Made by a program: the position numbers and the translations under genes. A stretch of 22,836 bases of DNA from NCBI GenBank assembly GCA_036744635.1, contig DAIOHQ010000052.1, forward strand, positions 1-22,836, given 5' to 3'. Source of the stretch: DAIOHQ01 sp036744635 (GTDB lineage: Bacteria; Planctomycetota; Phycisphaerae; Tepidisphaerales; Tepidisphaeraceae). This document shows, in pieces, positions 7,171 through 15,949 of the stretch (position 1 is the stretch's first letter; every line of letters starts with the position of its first letter). A model generated the notes under the pieces. That model saw nothing but the letters and a program-made list of their open reading frames with translations. It did no database searches and had not been told where the DNA came from.

Positions 7171-8271
7171 TCAGGCTCGCCGGCGGCGAAGGAGGACAAG
7201 TGCTCCGGCGAATCCAGCCACGGCGATGCTGGCCGGCTCGGGAACGTTGAAGACTTCCAATTCCGAGGACGCATCACCCTGCACGTTCCAGACCAGCAGC
7301 ATGTATTTGTAGCTGCCGGGGGTGTTGAAGGGCATGTTGGCCTGTGCACCTACGGTGGTCGCTCCCTGCTGGAATTGCAGCGTCCAGCCGGCCGCCTGAA
7401 TGGTGGCGGGATCATTGGCGGACAGCGCTTGGGTGGCGGGCATGGAAGCGCCGTCGGCCGTGTACAGCTCGAAGTTATTCCACGTCTGCGCGTGATAGAA
7501 GCCGAGGTGGGCGTAGCTCATGCCATAGGAAGCGTCGAGGGTGATGCTCTTGAAGGCGCGGTTGCCGCCGGCCGTGGAATTCGTCTGCGCATTCAGCGCA
7601 TCGTTGTAGGTGCCGTTTGCGACATCGCCGCCGTTGCTGTTGGCCCAGACCGTGCTGGTGTTGCTGACGGAGCTGGAATTTCCCTGGACGGTGGCCTTGT
7701 CGCGCAGGAAGTTGAAGCCGTCGCCGGTGTCCACGGACTGGCCAGTCGGCTCATTCAAGCGCAATTCATTAACGTAGAAATAGTTCCCGGCGACACCGGA
7801 GGGGGCGGTTGTGAGATAACGAAAGGCAGAGACGGTGATGGGGCTTGCGATGGTGAAATTCTGCGTTGCCCCGGAGGCGGTGGTCGCCAACTGCTCCCAA
7901 GCGCTGGTGTTGACGTTGAAGCCTTCAAACACCGTGGACGTCACCGCATAGCCTCCCGCTTCGTAGTGGATCGCGCCAACCAGGCGTGGGCTGGGAAGCG
8001 TGAACACCTCGCCGGCCGTCTTGCTGCTGTTGAAGTCGCCGCCGCTGGACTGAAATGACCAGGCGCTGCCGTCGTTGCCGGGGTTTCCGGTCAGGTTAGT
8101 GGCGGTGCCTTGGGTGGTTCTTGTGACAAGGTTTGTGTTACCGACGCCGTACTGCCGCAGCACGTTGATCTTGCTGGAGTCGGTGATGGCCGCGGCTTGG
8201 CCGACCTGGGAGAAGGCGAAGAGGGACAGGGCGGCAGCCGCCACGGATGCGCAGGAATTGATACGATGCAT
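7171..8271 (-). CDS. PEP-CTERM exported protein, discoidin-like
   Basis: This 366-residue secreted protein has a signal peptide (MHRINSCASVAAAALSLF, cleavage near QAAA) and a PEP-CTERM tail (VPEPASIAV, hydrophobic segment, RRRRA end). The N-terminal half (about residues 25-190) has the rhythm of an F5/8 type C (discoidin) carbohydrate-binding fold, with motifs such as PRLVGAIHYE, WEQLATT, ITVSAFRYL and FYVNELRL. A second beta-rich region follows. No catalytic residues are evident, so a ligand-binding surface role is likely. The frame is open to 8376, but the ATG at 8271 has GGAGG five bases upstream and begins the signal peptide. It has its own promoter (8397-8424) and terminator (7114-7145). 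Confidence 0.8.
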   Translation of the reverse strand: MHRINSCASVAAAALSLFAFSQVGQAAAITDSSKINVLRQYGVGNTNLVTRTTQGTATNLTGNPGNDGSAWSFQSSGGDFNSSKTAGEVFTLPSPRLVGAIHYEAGGYAVTSTVFEGFNVNTSAWEQLATTASGATQNFTIASPITVSAFRYLTTAPSGVAGNYFYVNELRLNEPTGQSVDTGDGFNFLRDKATVQGNSSSVSNTSTVWANSNGGDVANGTYNDALNAQTNSTAGGNRAFKSITLDASYGMSYAHLGFYHAQTWNNFELYTADGASMPATQALSANDPATIQAAGWTLQFQQGATTVGAQANMPFNTPGSYKYMLLVWNVQGDASSELEVFNVPEPASIAVAGFAGALVLLRRRRA

Positions 8272-8396
8272 GACTTCCTCCGAACTGAGATGTTCCGAGC
8301 CTGAGCGGTGACAAGATGAGGAGCTGGAATTGCTCCGCCTCGATGCCCTCACATTCGGTACAAAGAAGCTGTCCAATAGCCCAATATGACAGCGCT

Positions 8397-8424
8397 AGTC
8401 TAACACCTCTTAGGCAATAGTCAA
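8397..8424 (-). promoter_or_regulatory. Sigma-70-like promoter for the discoidin-like PEP-CTERM gene
   Basis: On the minus strand a TTGACT -35 box (8419-8424) and a TAGACT -10 box (8397-8402) are 16 bp apart, about 126 bp before the ATG at 8271. The -35 and spacing equal those of the promoter at 5078-5105, although the flanking sequence differs. Confidence 0.45.
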
Positions 8425-8447
8425 AGGAATTTCCAGAAAATTTTTTG

Positions 8448-8464
8448 CATCATAAATTATGATG
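8448..8464. other. AT-rich perfect palindrome
   Basis: CATCATAAATTATGATG is a perfect 17-base palindrome around a central A. It lies 10 bp past the stop of the hydrolase gene at 8475 and upstream of the PEP-CTERM promoter. It could be a weak terminator (minus-strand A/T runs follow) or an operator. The sequence alone does not decide. Confidence 0.4.
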
Positions 8465-8474
8465 ACGGCGGAAC

Positions 8475-9668
8475 TTATGCCACACACAGCGGCACGTGCA
8501 TCTCTTCGGGGCTCAATCCGGCGTGAACCGAGAGGAACAACTGGCCCAGCGGCTTATCGGGCGAATGGTAGGCCAGGGTGGTGGGGCGGGTGGGAATGGC
8601 GACGTAATCGCCGAAGCGCTCGCGGGCGGGCGAGGTGATCGCGCCCGGGCCGAAGAGCTGCAGCTTCTGGCATTGCTCGATATCCAGCAGGACCATGCGC
8701 TCGGCGAAGCGGGACTTGAACATCTCGACGAACTGCAGCCGGCATCCATCGCGCACGTGGAAGATCGGCATGCGAGCGTCGCCGGTCGGGGGAACGCGCA
8801 GGAGCTTGAGCATCGGGTCGTCGGCCAGCAGCAACGTTTGATCGAGGGGTGCCACGTCGATCAGACCATGGTCGGCCGACACCACGATCCGGGCCCGCCC
8901 CTCCAGCGCCGTTGCCAAGCGACTGAGTTCCGCGTCGATCTTCATCACCATCGGCACGATGTCGTGATGGTTGACGCTGATGTGATGGCACATGGTGTCG
9001 ATTTCCGGGAGGTACAGATAGGTGTAGGTCGGTCCCGCGGTGGTTGTCGCATGGGCGATTACCGCATCAATCCCCTGCGGTATGGTCTGATATCCCGCCG
9101 CTTCGGCGCCGCCGCGGGCATAAAGGTTATAAACCGTGTTGGCGATGAACGCCGGCGACACCGTCCGCACCGCCCGCGCCATCCGCGGAAAGACCGGCGG
9201 CAGCGGCAGCACATCCGCCGGGTTGATTCCGCGTTTGGTCAGTGATTCTCCGCTGAAGCGCTCGGTAAACGGCAGCATCACCGCCGTGACGTCGAAGTCC
9301 GGCAGATAGGTGTACCAGCCGGCCACGCCATGGCGGTTGGCATAGTCGGCGGTGATGATCGCCGTCAGCGCGCAGGCCGTGGTGGACGGGCAGATCGAAT
9401 TGATTCGCAGCTTCAGGTGGGATGTCAGGAACGACCCGGCCGGCAGGCGCGAGATCAGGTTCATCCCCAGCCCGTCGAGCAGCACGAAAACCAGGTGCTC
9501 CGCCGGGCCGATCAGGTCCATGAGCTTCTGCACACCTGGCGAATTCGGAACTTCATCCACGCCCGCCAGCCGCGCCAGCGCCCGCGCCAGGTGTACGATA
9601 TTCGGCCGCTCATCGCTTGGCCGCACCAGCAGCCCCGCCTCGAATAGTTCCTCCAGGGTGGCGTCCAT
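8475..9668 (-). CDS. Alkaline phosphatase superfamily hydrolase (NPP-type)
   Basis: This 397-residue soluble protein has the two-metal site of the alkaline phosphatase superfamily in type I phosphodiesterase/nucleotide pyrophosphatase order. Asp65 lies in VLLDGLG, Thr96-Thr97 (PSTTACALTAI) provide the nucleophile, Asp224 and His228 lie in PEIDTMCHH, Asp266-His267 in SADHGLID, and His382 in VHAGLSPEE near the end. No signal peptide or membrane segment is seen, so it should act in the cytoplasm. Related proteins cleave phosphodiester or phosphonate bonds; the substrate here is unknown. It is transcribed away from the nucleotidyltransferase gene, with a 177-bp gap that contains the hairpin at 9721-9778. 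The start at 9668 is assigned from the conserved N-terminal helix; no strong ribosome binding site was seen. Confidence 0.8.
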   Translation of the reverse strand: MDATLEELFEAGLLVRPSDERPNIVHLARALARLAGVDEVPNSPGVQKLMDLIGPAEHLVFVLLDGLGMNLISRLPAGSFLTSHLKLRINSICPSTTACALTAIITADYANRHGVAGWYTYLPDFDVTAVMLPFTERFSGESLTKRGINPADVLPLPPVFPRMARAVRTVSPAFIANTVYNLYARGGAEAAGYQTIPQGIDAVIAHATTTAGPTYTYLYLPEIDTMCHHISVNHHDIVPMVMKIDAELSRLATALEGRARIVVSADHGLIDVAPLDQTLLLADDPMLKLLRVPPTGDARMPIFHVRDGCRLQFVEMFKSRFAERMVLLDIEQCQKLQLFGPGAITSPARERFGDYVAIPTRPTTLAYHSPDKPLGQLFLSVHAGLSPEEMHVPLCVA

Positions 9669-9720
9669 TGGCGCATCCTAGCGGCATCCACCTTCCCGCG
9701 GGGCGGAAGAAATTTCCTGC

Positions 9721-9778
9721 GCGTAGGGTCCGCTTCGGCGGACGGGAGTCGTTCCGTCCGCTGAAGCGGACCCTACGC
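9721..9778. repeat. Long REP-like hairpin
   Basis: Two 25-base arms (9721-9745 and 9754-9778; GCGTAGGGTCCGCTTCGGCG opens the left arm) are inverted copies with one mismatch, around an 8-base loop. It lies between divergent genes, so it is not a terminator of either, and there is no T-run. It fits an intergenic palindromic repeat. Confidence 0.8.
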
Positions 9779-9845
9779 GGACACCTTCTGTGGGTTCAAT
9801 CAGGCACAGCATTTGCTTCAATCGTTCTCATCAGAGGCTGCGCGC

Positions 9846-10631
9846 ATGGATATTACCCTGCCAACTTCCAGTCCCCTCGAACCCACCGCGCGCCATTTCT
9901 ACCTCAACGCCCTGCACATCCTCGACCAGCAAAAAATCGACTATCTGATCGGGGGCGGGTATGCGATGGCCAGCTACACCGGCATCCATCGCCAGACCAA
10001 AGACCTCGATGTGTTCATCCGCCAGCAAGATCGCGATCGCGTGCTGGCGGCCATGCAAGCTGCCGGCTATGGCACCGAAATTCCCTGGCCGCATTTTCTC
10101 GCCAAAGTGATCAGCGGCGATGCCTTCATCGACATTCTCTACAACTCCGGCAACGGCCTCTCCGCCGTGGATGACGCCTGTTTCGCTCATGCCAAGCCCG
10201 GCGAAGTTCTCGGCAAGCCGGTGAAGCTTTCTTCTCCGGAGGACATGATCTGGAGCAAGGCCTTCGTCATGGACCGCGACCGTTTCGACGGCGCGGATGT
10301 CAATCATCTGATCAAGCGCTGGGGGAAAAGTTTCGACTGGAACTATCTGCTGGCGCGCTTCTCCGGCCACGAGCGCGTGCTGCTGGCGCAGTTGCTGCTG
10401 TACGGCTACGTCTACCCGGCCGAACGCGATCTCGTGCCGGCTGGGGTGATCGAACAGCTCATGGGGCGCATCCGCGCTGAAGCGCCCGAGCAGCGCAAGA
10501 TCTGCCGCGGCGGTTTTCTTTCGCAGAATCAGTATCTGGTGGATTTCGTGTGCTGTCAGTACCAGGACGGCCGGCAGAAGCCGCTTGGACCGCTGACCGA
10601 AGAGGAGATCAAGCAGTTTACCCGGCCGTAA
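9846..10631 (+). CDS. Nucleotidyltransferase-fold protein
   Basis: This 261-residue protein has the signature of the DNA polymerase beta-like nucleotidyltransferase fold. A GGG turn (36-38) in LIGGGYAMASY is followed by the metal aspartates 53 and 55 (TKDLDVF) and a third candidate Asp96 (FIDILYN). This pattern occurs in AbiEii/MNT-type and uncharacterised family transferases that move a nucleotide onto a protein, RNA or small molecule. No antitoxin-like partner (HEPN or AbiEi) flanks it, so a toxin role is not supported. The C-terminal half is helical with no recognised motif. An upstream in-frame ATG at 9813 exists; the ATG at 9846 is chosen because the conserved sequence begins soon after. 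The function is unknown beyond the fold. Confidence 0.65.
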   Translation: MDITLPTSSPLEPTARHFYLNALHILDQQKIDYLIGGGYAMASYTGIHRQTKDLDVFIRQQDRDRVLAAMQAAGYGTEIPWPHFLAKVISGDAFIDILYNSGNGLSAVDDACFAHAKPGEVLGKPVKLSSPEDMIWSKAFVMDRDRFDGADVNHLIKRWGKSFDWNYLLARFSGHERVLLAQLLLYGYVYPAERDLVPAGVIEQLMGRIRAEAPEQRKICRGGFLSQNQYLVDFVCCQYQDGRQKPLGPLTEEEIKQFTRP

Positions 10632-10657
10632 ATGACCGTGCCCAATCCAGCGCCACT

Positions 10658-10735
10658 TGTCATGCTGAGGTACTCCGAAGCATCTGGACTGATCCTGCAA
10701 TCCAGCCAGATCCTTCAGAGTACCTCAGGATGACA
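10658..10735. repeat. 78-bp palindromic repeat, copy 1
   Basis: The ends are inverted (TGTCATGCTGAGGTACTCCG versus the reverse complement of AGTACCTCAGGATGACA). The same element recurs at 13939-14016 with matching ends and a diverged centre. It follows the nucleotidyltransferase gene by 26 bp and has no T-run. It is an intergenic REP-like or small non-autonomous element. Confidence 0.8.
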
Positions 10736-10745
10736 TTAACGTGCA

Positions 10746-10814
10746 ATGGAAGGCGCCTCCGGCAACACCGGCGCCTCCGGCAGCGGCGGCACCGCCGCGC
10801 CGGGCACAAAATGA
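10746..10814 (+). other. Possible 22-codon relic, Gly/Ser/Ala-rich
   Basis: A short frame encodes MEGASGNTGASGSGGTAAPG followed by TK and a stop. The repeated GASG/GSGG pattern resembles the low-complexity C-terminal tail of a larger protein, and it lies 10 bp after the palindromic repeat. There is no ribosome binding site. It may be a gene end cut off by the repeat, or chance in GC-rich DNA. Confidence 0.2.
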
Positions 10815-10843
10815 GATTGATTCGTTGATGCTGTGCGGACCGC

Positions 10844-12034
10844 TCAGCCGCCCTGGCTGAGCCGCTTGATCGATTCCCCGCCGAAGGCCTCGTGCATGTT
10901 CTTGAGAAGAGGGACGATCCTGTCGCCAGCCGACCCCAGTGTCTGGCGGAGGGCCGGCTCGTCCAGCGCCCCGGCGTTTTTCCCGGGAAACCAGTGGCCG
11001 CCGTTGCCGAGCATGCCGTAGCGCATCTTGGCGTATTTGTTCATGTCGTAAGCTGCAACCAGGTTTCGCAGCCAGAGGATGACCGGAACGTTGACTTGGC
11101 CGGGAATCTGCTCCCATTCCGGCAAGGCGTAGGGGTCGCGAAGGGATGGATCGACGGCGCCGCCGTACGCGGCCTCCAGGCGCTTCAGGATCGGCGGCAG
11201 GACATTTTCCGTGTCCGCCAGGTGATCGAGCGCTTTGAGGTGCAGGTCAAAATCGCCGGGGCGGGCTGCGCCGATGCTGAGGGTGTGTATCAGGGGGGGC
11301 TGCGGGCGCGACAGGCAGAACAGGTCGTTGAAGACGATCGGATGCAGCGGCTTGCACAGCTCGACCAGCTTGGCCGGCGGATCGTACAACATGCCGCCCT
11401 TGTCGCTGGGGCTGATGATGAACACGCCCATGTCGCGGCGGGCGGCTTCTTCGATGGCCGGCCAGTTGCGCTGGAAAATGTAATACCAGTGGATGTTGAC
11501 GTAGTCGAATCCTCCATCGCGCTCGGTGGTAATTCCGCGGAGAATCTCGCGCAGCGGTGCGTGGGTGGAGAAGCCGATGTGCCGGGCCAGCCCGCGCTGT
11601 TGAATCTTCCGCGCCGCGGCCAGGCAGCCGTTGGGGCGGATCGCCTGGTCCATCGTCTGCGCGTCGTTGGCCCCGTGAATGGCCAGCAGGTCGACGTATT
11701 GCAACTGCAGGCGTTCGAGCGATTCCTCAAACTCGCGGGTGAACTGATCGGGGTTGTCGTTCGGTCCGATCTTGGTCTGCACGATCAGCGACTGCCGCGG
11801 CAGCTTCGGCAGAATCTGCCCGAGCTGCCGCTCCGAGCAGCCGTAGCCCCGCGCTGTCTCGATGTGGTTGATGCCGACTTCGACGGCGCGGCGGATGGTC
11901 GCTTCGAGATTCTGCTGGCTCTCCGCCGGAATCTCGCTCAGCGGCATATCCTGCCACTTGAACTGATAGCGCATCCCGCCGCAGGAGAAGACGGGCATCT
12001 GCAGATTCGTCCGGCCAAAGCGTCGATAGATCAT
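10844..12034 (-). CDS. Aldo/keto reductase family protein
   Basis: This 396-residue protein has an N-terminal aldo/keto reductase barrel (about residues 1-290) and a C-terminal helical extension. The start MIYRRFGRTNLQMPVFSCGG is typical. Of the catalytic tetrad, Tyr64 (ARGYG), Lys88 (QTKIG) and His120 (LLAIHG) are present, while the usual Asp is Glu59 (NHIETA). Related oxidoreductases reduce sugar or other carbonyls with NADPH. The substrate is unknown. The Cys-rich iron-sulfur tail seen in some relatives is absent. It is a single gene between repeat-rich gaps. The ATG at 12034 matches the family N-terminus. Confidence 0.82.
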   Translation of the reverse strand: MIYRRFGRTNLQMPVFSCGGMRYQFKWQDMPLSEIPAESQQNLEATIRRAVEVGINHIETARGYGCSERQLGQILPKLPRQSLIVQTKIGPNDNPDQFTREFEESLERLQLQYVDLLAIHGANDAQTMDQAIRPNGCLAAARKIQQRGLARHIGFSTHAPLREILRGITTERDGGFDYVNIHWYYIFQRNWPAIEEAARRDMGVFIISPSDKGGMLYDPPAKLVELCKPLHPIVFNDLFCLSRPQPPLIHTLSIGAARPGDFDLHLKALDHLADTENVLPPILKRLEAAYGGAVDPSLRDPYALPEWEQIPGQVNVPVILWLRNLVAAYDMNKYAKMRYGMLGNGGHWFPGKNAGALDEPALRQTLGSAGDRIVPLLKNMHEAFGGESIKRLSQGG

Positions 12035-12359
12035 GGGCGATGATGTTGCTGCGGCGATGGAGCGGCGTCAAATGGAGGCGCTTTTTATGGCGAACAGAGC
12101 GCTCTCGCGTTCAACGTAGCATTGGGCTACCAGCCCATGCGCTCGAAGCGCAGCGCTCCGCTCATTCGTAGCACGGGTTTCCAACCCGTGCCAAGCACTT
12201 TTCGATTCCAACAGCGTGTGAGGATGTCACACTATTTGGCACGGGTTCAGTAAAACCCGTGCTACGGCAGAGCGCTATCGCCTCTTGCGCACGGGCTGGT
12301 AGCCCGTGCCACAGTTGGGGACGCCACATCCGAGCGCTACATCCCAAATGGATACCGCG
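12035..12359. repeat. Gene-free stretch with four REP-like hairpins
   Basis: The 325-bp gap contains four short inverted repeats: 12119-12140 (GC-ATTGGGCT / AGCCCATGC, one bulge), 12171-12191 (GCACGGGTT / AACCCGTGC), 12239-12262 (the same arms, longer loop) and 12289-12309 (GCACGGGCT / AGCCCGTGC). They share a GTAGCACGGG-type arm, so they form one family. The last lies 51 bp downstream of the rfbC stop and might weakly end that transcript, but has no T-run. No coding sequence is supported here. Confidence 0.75.
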
Positions 12360-12911
12360 TTACCACTTCACCGGATTCTGGCGGTATTCGGTGAAGGACT
12401 TTTGCTTCTGGTCGCGCCCGGAAATGGTCGGATTGGCGATCGGCCAGGAAATGGCGAAATCAGGGTCATTCCAGGCGATGCCCCCTTCGTTGGCCGGCGT
12501 GTAGGGGGCATCTACCTTGTAAAGCACGTCGGCCGGCTCATCGCCGAGGACGCAAAAGCCATGGGCGAAGCCGGGGGGAATCCAGATCAGGCGGGTATTC
12601 ATATCAGACAGCTCGACGCCGAAATGCTGCCCGAAGGTGGGGGAATCCGAGCGAATATCGACGGCCACATCCCAAATCCTGCCGCGCAGCACGCCGACCA
12701 GCTTTCCCTGGGCAGGGTTGGACTGATAGTGCAGGCCGCGCAGCACGCCCGGGGCCGAGCGCGAGTGATTGTCCTGAAGGAACCTGGCGGCGATGCCGTG
12801 CTCGCGGAAGCGGGCCTCCTGGTAGCGCTCGACAAAAAATCCGCGGGCATCGCCGAAGAGGTCGAGCTCGACAAGCAGCAGGCCGGTGATTTCCGTTGCG
12901 ACAACTTTCAT
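12360..12911 (-). CDS. rfbC: dTDP-4-dehydrorhamnose 3,5-epimerase
   Basis: RfbC (RmlC) epimerises dTDP-4-dehydro-6-deoxy-glucose at C3 and C5, the third step to dTDP-L-rhamnose for surface polysaccharide. The 183-residue cupin matches the family length. It has the DARGFF motif (21-26), the catalytic His61 in VLRGLHYQ, Lys70, IWDVAVDIR, PPGFAHGF (112-119) and the late WNDPD segment (148-152). It starts 15 bp after rfbA, with GGAG five bases before the ATG, so the two form an operon. rfbB and rfbD, the other two steps, are not nearby. The cytoplasmic enzyme is a homodimer in known cases. Confidence in the assignment is high; some relatives make other 6-deoxyhexoses. Confidence 0.93.
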   Translation of the reverse strand: MKVVATEITGLLLVELDLFGDARGFFVERYQEARFREHGIAARFLQDNHSRSAPGVLRGLHYQSNPAQGKLVGVLRGRIWDVAVDIRSDSPTFGQHFGVELSDMNTRLIWIPPGFAHGFCVLGDEPADVLYKVDAPYTPANEGGIAWNDPDFAISWPIANPTISGRDQKQKSFTEYRQNPVKW

Positions 12912-12926
12912 TCACGCTCCAATATT

Positions 12927-13808
<882 letters not shown>

Positions 13809-13938
13809 GCGATATCCTCAGAAAGTCTTGCGAAGAATGTAGGTTTCGCGGCCGCCGACGCAAGAAGCTGGTGAGACAAGCCACGGTGTATTTCGCTGGT
13901 TGACCATACGTGGTTCCGTGCCATGAAAAATACAGGAA

Positions 13939-14016
13939 TGTCATTCTGAGGTACTCCGAAGAATCTGCGCGGATCGTCCTTCGAGGCCAGATCCTTCGGA
14001 GTACCTCAGGATGACA
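13939..14016. repeat. 78-bp palindromic repeat, copy 2
   Basis: It shares its inverted ends with the copy at 10658-10735 (outer TGTCAT..CTGAGGTACTCCGA and AGTACCTCAGGATGACA). The centre differs (GCGCGGATCGTCC against GACTGATCCTGC). Both copies are the same length and intergenic, which is expected of a dispersed mobile or REP-like element. Confidence 0.8.
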
Positions 14017-14076
14017 TACAGCATTGATGCGCGGGATTAAGGAGTGCCGCGCGGTCTTCTGCCGATGGCGCTGCAC

Positions 14077-15867
14077 TCACATCAGATTTTCCGCCTGTTT
14101 GGCCTTGGTCTCATCGCCGCGCTTGCGGTAGAGCGCAGCGAGGTTGCCGGCGATGGTCTTGCGGATTTTGCCGATCTCCTCTGATGTCTGCTTCATCGCC
14201 CCGATGCTCTTGAGCACCTGCACATACGCCTTTTCCAGATCGGTGTCATCCGCCTTGCCGTTGAGTTGCTCAACCCGTTCCTGTGCCGCTTCCAGCACGT
14301 GCTGGTCCTTGGAAAAATTCACCAGCGGATACAGGTAGCTCTCCAGCGCCTTGTTTACATCTTTCTGTTCCAGCCAGATGTCCCCTTCCTTCACCTTGAT
14401 GTCGGCCGCCAGATCCGGCCGGGCCTTGCCGATGATTTGATACATTTTTGCGTAGATGCCCGCCTTTTCCCTGGGGTCCTTCATGCACTCGAGAAACCGC
14501 TCCATGCAGTCGATGCAGAAGTCGGGGAAATCATTGACGGTGAGATCGAACAGCTTGCCCGCCCAGAACTGCGCGGTCTTCTGATCCATCAACCCCTTGC
14601 CGGCCAGCTCGGAGAGAAACAGCCAGGTCTTGGTGTTGTAGGGGGAGGCTTTGAGCGACTTTTCCAGCAGCCCGCGCGACAGGTCGGCGACCTTTTTCTT
14701 CCCCTCTTCGGTGTCGCTGGGATAGTTGCTCAGCACCCACAGCGCCGCGTCGCAGTAGTAGTAGCCCTCTTCGATCTTGTCGATCGAGCCGGCCTGCAGC
14801 AGGGCGGCCGTCATCGCCACCACCGAATCCGGCGTGGCCAAACGCTCGCAGGTGGGGTTCTGCACCTCGCCTTTGTAGTAGTGGTCGTATTCGTAGCGCC
14901 CGAAGGTGAAATCCCAGTGCGGCCGCGGCGTGAGCATCAGCGCGCCGACCCAGGCATGTCCACCCCGCCCGCCGCGACCGGCGGTATATGTCGCGGGCAG
15001 TCCGTACGTGCGCAGGATGTTCTCGGCGTAATACGCCTGCTCCATGCACACGCCGCCGTACTTGCGGATGTTGGCCAGCGTGTAGTCGATCCCTTCGCCG
15101 GTGCCGTGGGCGGGGCTGAGCTTCTTGGTCCAGGGGACAGTACGGTACAGCGTGCCGGGGTCAAAGCGCACGTTGGTGTAGTTCTGGTCGATCCAATCTC
15201 GTTCGCCGGCGCTGAGCCGCGTGCCGACGACATAAATTCCCAGCTCAAACGGCAACTGCGATGGATTGATCAAAAGCTGCTTCTCATGGCTGACATAATG
15301 CTTGTAGTTGGCCAGCATCGTGCCGTCTTCGATCTTTGAGGGGACCCACTGGTGGCCATGAAAATCATCCCAAACGACCGAGTAGGCGATGCAGAACTCC
15401 GACCACTTGTCGAAGCGCTTGGCGTCGAGGTCCTTGAGCTGGGCGAGCACCTTCATCGCCCCGTTGAGATTGTCCCACTCGTGCAGGGCATGCAGAAAAC
15501 GGCTGCAGAACTGCGGCCGATCGAGCAGATAGACGGCCATCTCACGGTCGGATGCTTTGGCGAACGTCACCGCCGCGTTGCGCAGGCAGAGCAGTTGCTC
15601 GAGATGCCTGGCCTGGTTGGCCGCGGTTATCGGATTCGCCGGCTTGGTGGTGGCCGGACCTTTCCTGACCGGCAGCGTCACCGCCTCGTCCAACACCTTA
15701 TCGATGGCCTCGACGATCTCCCCGGCCGGCTTGCCCTCCGCGATGGCATGTCGAATCTGCGCATAAAACTGCGGGTACAGCGGATAGGGAGACTTCTCTT
15801 CCGCCCCCGCGCCCGCCGACGCGGTGAGCGTGATCACCAGAAGAACCGCAACCAAAGTTCTGTGCAT
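14077..15867 (-). CDS. Secreted transglutaminase-like protein
   Basis: This 596-residue protein has a signal peptide (MHRTLVAVLLVITLTASAG) and a transglutaminase-like cysteine peptidase core. Cys274 in GGVCMEQAYYAE, His304 in GGHAWVG and a following Asp (about 319, HWDF) fit the Cys-His-Asp triad. Bacterial members act as peptidases, amidases or cross-linkers in the envelope; the substrate is unknown. The region after about 370 is helical and resembles TPR-like repeats (KALESYLYPLVNF, RKTIAGNLAALYRKRG), suggesting protein contacts. The frame opens at 15897, but the ATG at 15867 starts the signal peptide and has GGGG upstream. The TACAAT-containing element at 15879-15908 is the likely promoter and also occurs ahead of the next gene upstream. 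Confidence 0.72.
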   Translation of the reverse strand: MHRTLVAVLLVITLTASAGAGAEEKSPYPLYPQFYAQIRHAIAEGKPAGEIVEAIDKVLDEAVTLPVRKGPATTKPANPITAANQARHLEQLLCLRNAAVTFAKASDREMAVYLLDRPQFCSRFLHALHEWDNLNGAMKVLAQLKDLDAKRFDKWSEFCIAYSVVWDDFHGHQWVPSKIEDGTMLANYKHYVSHEKQLLINPSQLPFELGIYVVGTRLSAGERDWIDQNYTNVRFDPGTLYRTVPWTKKLSPAHGTGEGIDYTLANIRKYGGVCMEQAYYAENILRTYGLPATYTAGRGGRGGHAWVGALMLTPRPHWDFTFGRYEYDHYYKGEVQNPTCERLATPDSVVAMTAALLQAGSIDKIEEGYYYCDAALWVLSNYPSDTEEGKKKVADLSRGLLEKSLKASPYNTKTWLFLSELAGKGLMDQKTAQFWAGKLFDLTVNDFPDFCIDCMERFLECMKDPREKAGIYAKMYQIIGKARPDLAADIKVKEGDIWLEQKDVNKALESYLYPLVNFSKDQHVLEAAQERVEQLNGKADDTDLEKAYVQVLKSIGAMKQTSEEIGKIRKTIAGNLAALYRKRGDETKAKQAENLM

Positions 15868-15878
15868 ACGTTGCCCCA

Positions 15879-15908
15879 GCTCGCAAACCGGCCTCATTGT
15901 ACCAGATT
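15879..15908 (-). promoter_or_regulatory. Promoter element for the transglutaminase-like gene, copy A
   Basis: On the minus strand this contains TGGTACAAT, an extended -10 with TACAAT at 15896-15901, 28 bp before the ATG. A TTGACC lies 19 bp upstream of the -10. The 30 bp match 16857-16886 at 27 of 30 positions, including the entire TACAATGA core. Confidence 0.55.
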
Positions 15909-15949
15909 TGGCCGGAAACTGGTCAATATTGCACCCCTCCGATGGATCA

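Noticed and set aside
6565..8058. Plus-strand open frame of 497 codons across the URO-D and PEP-CTERM genes
   Set aside because: It overlaps two supported genes on the other strand, and its Gly/Val/Arg-rich composition is typical of an antisense shadow.
9846..10631. Toxin of an AbiE or MNT/HEPN toxin-antitoxin pair
   Set aside because: The nucleotidyltransferase motifs fit, but no antitoxin or HEPN partner adjoins; only REP-like repeats and an aldo/keto reductase gene on the other strand follow.
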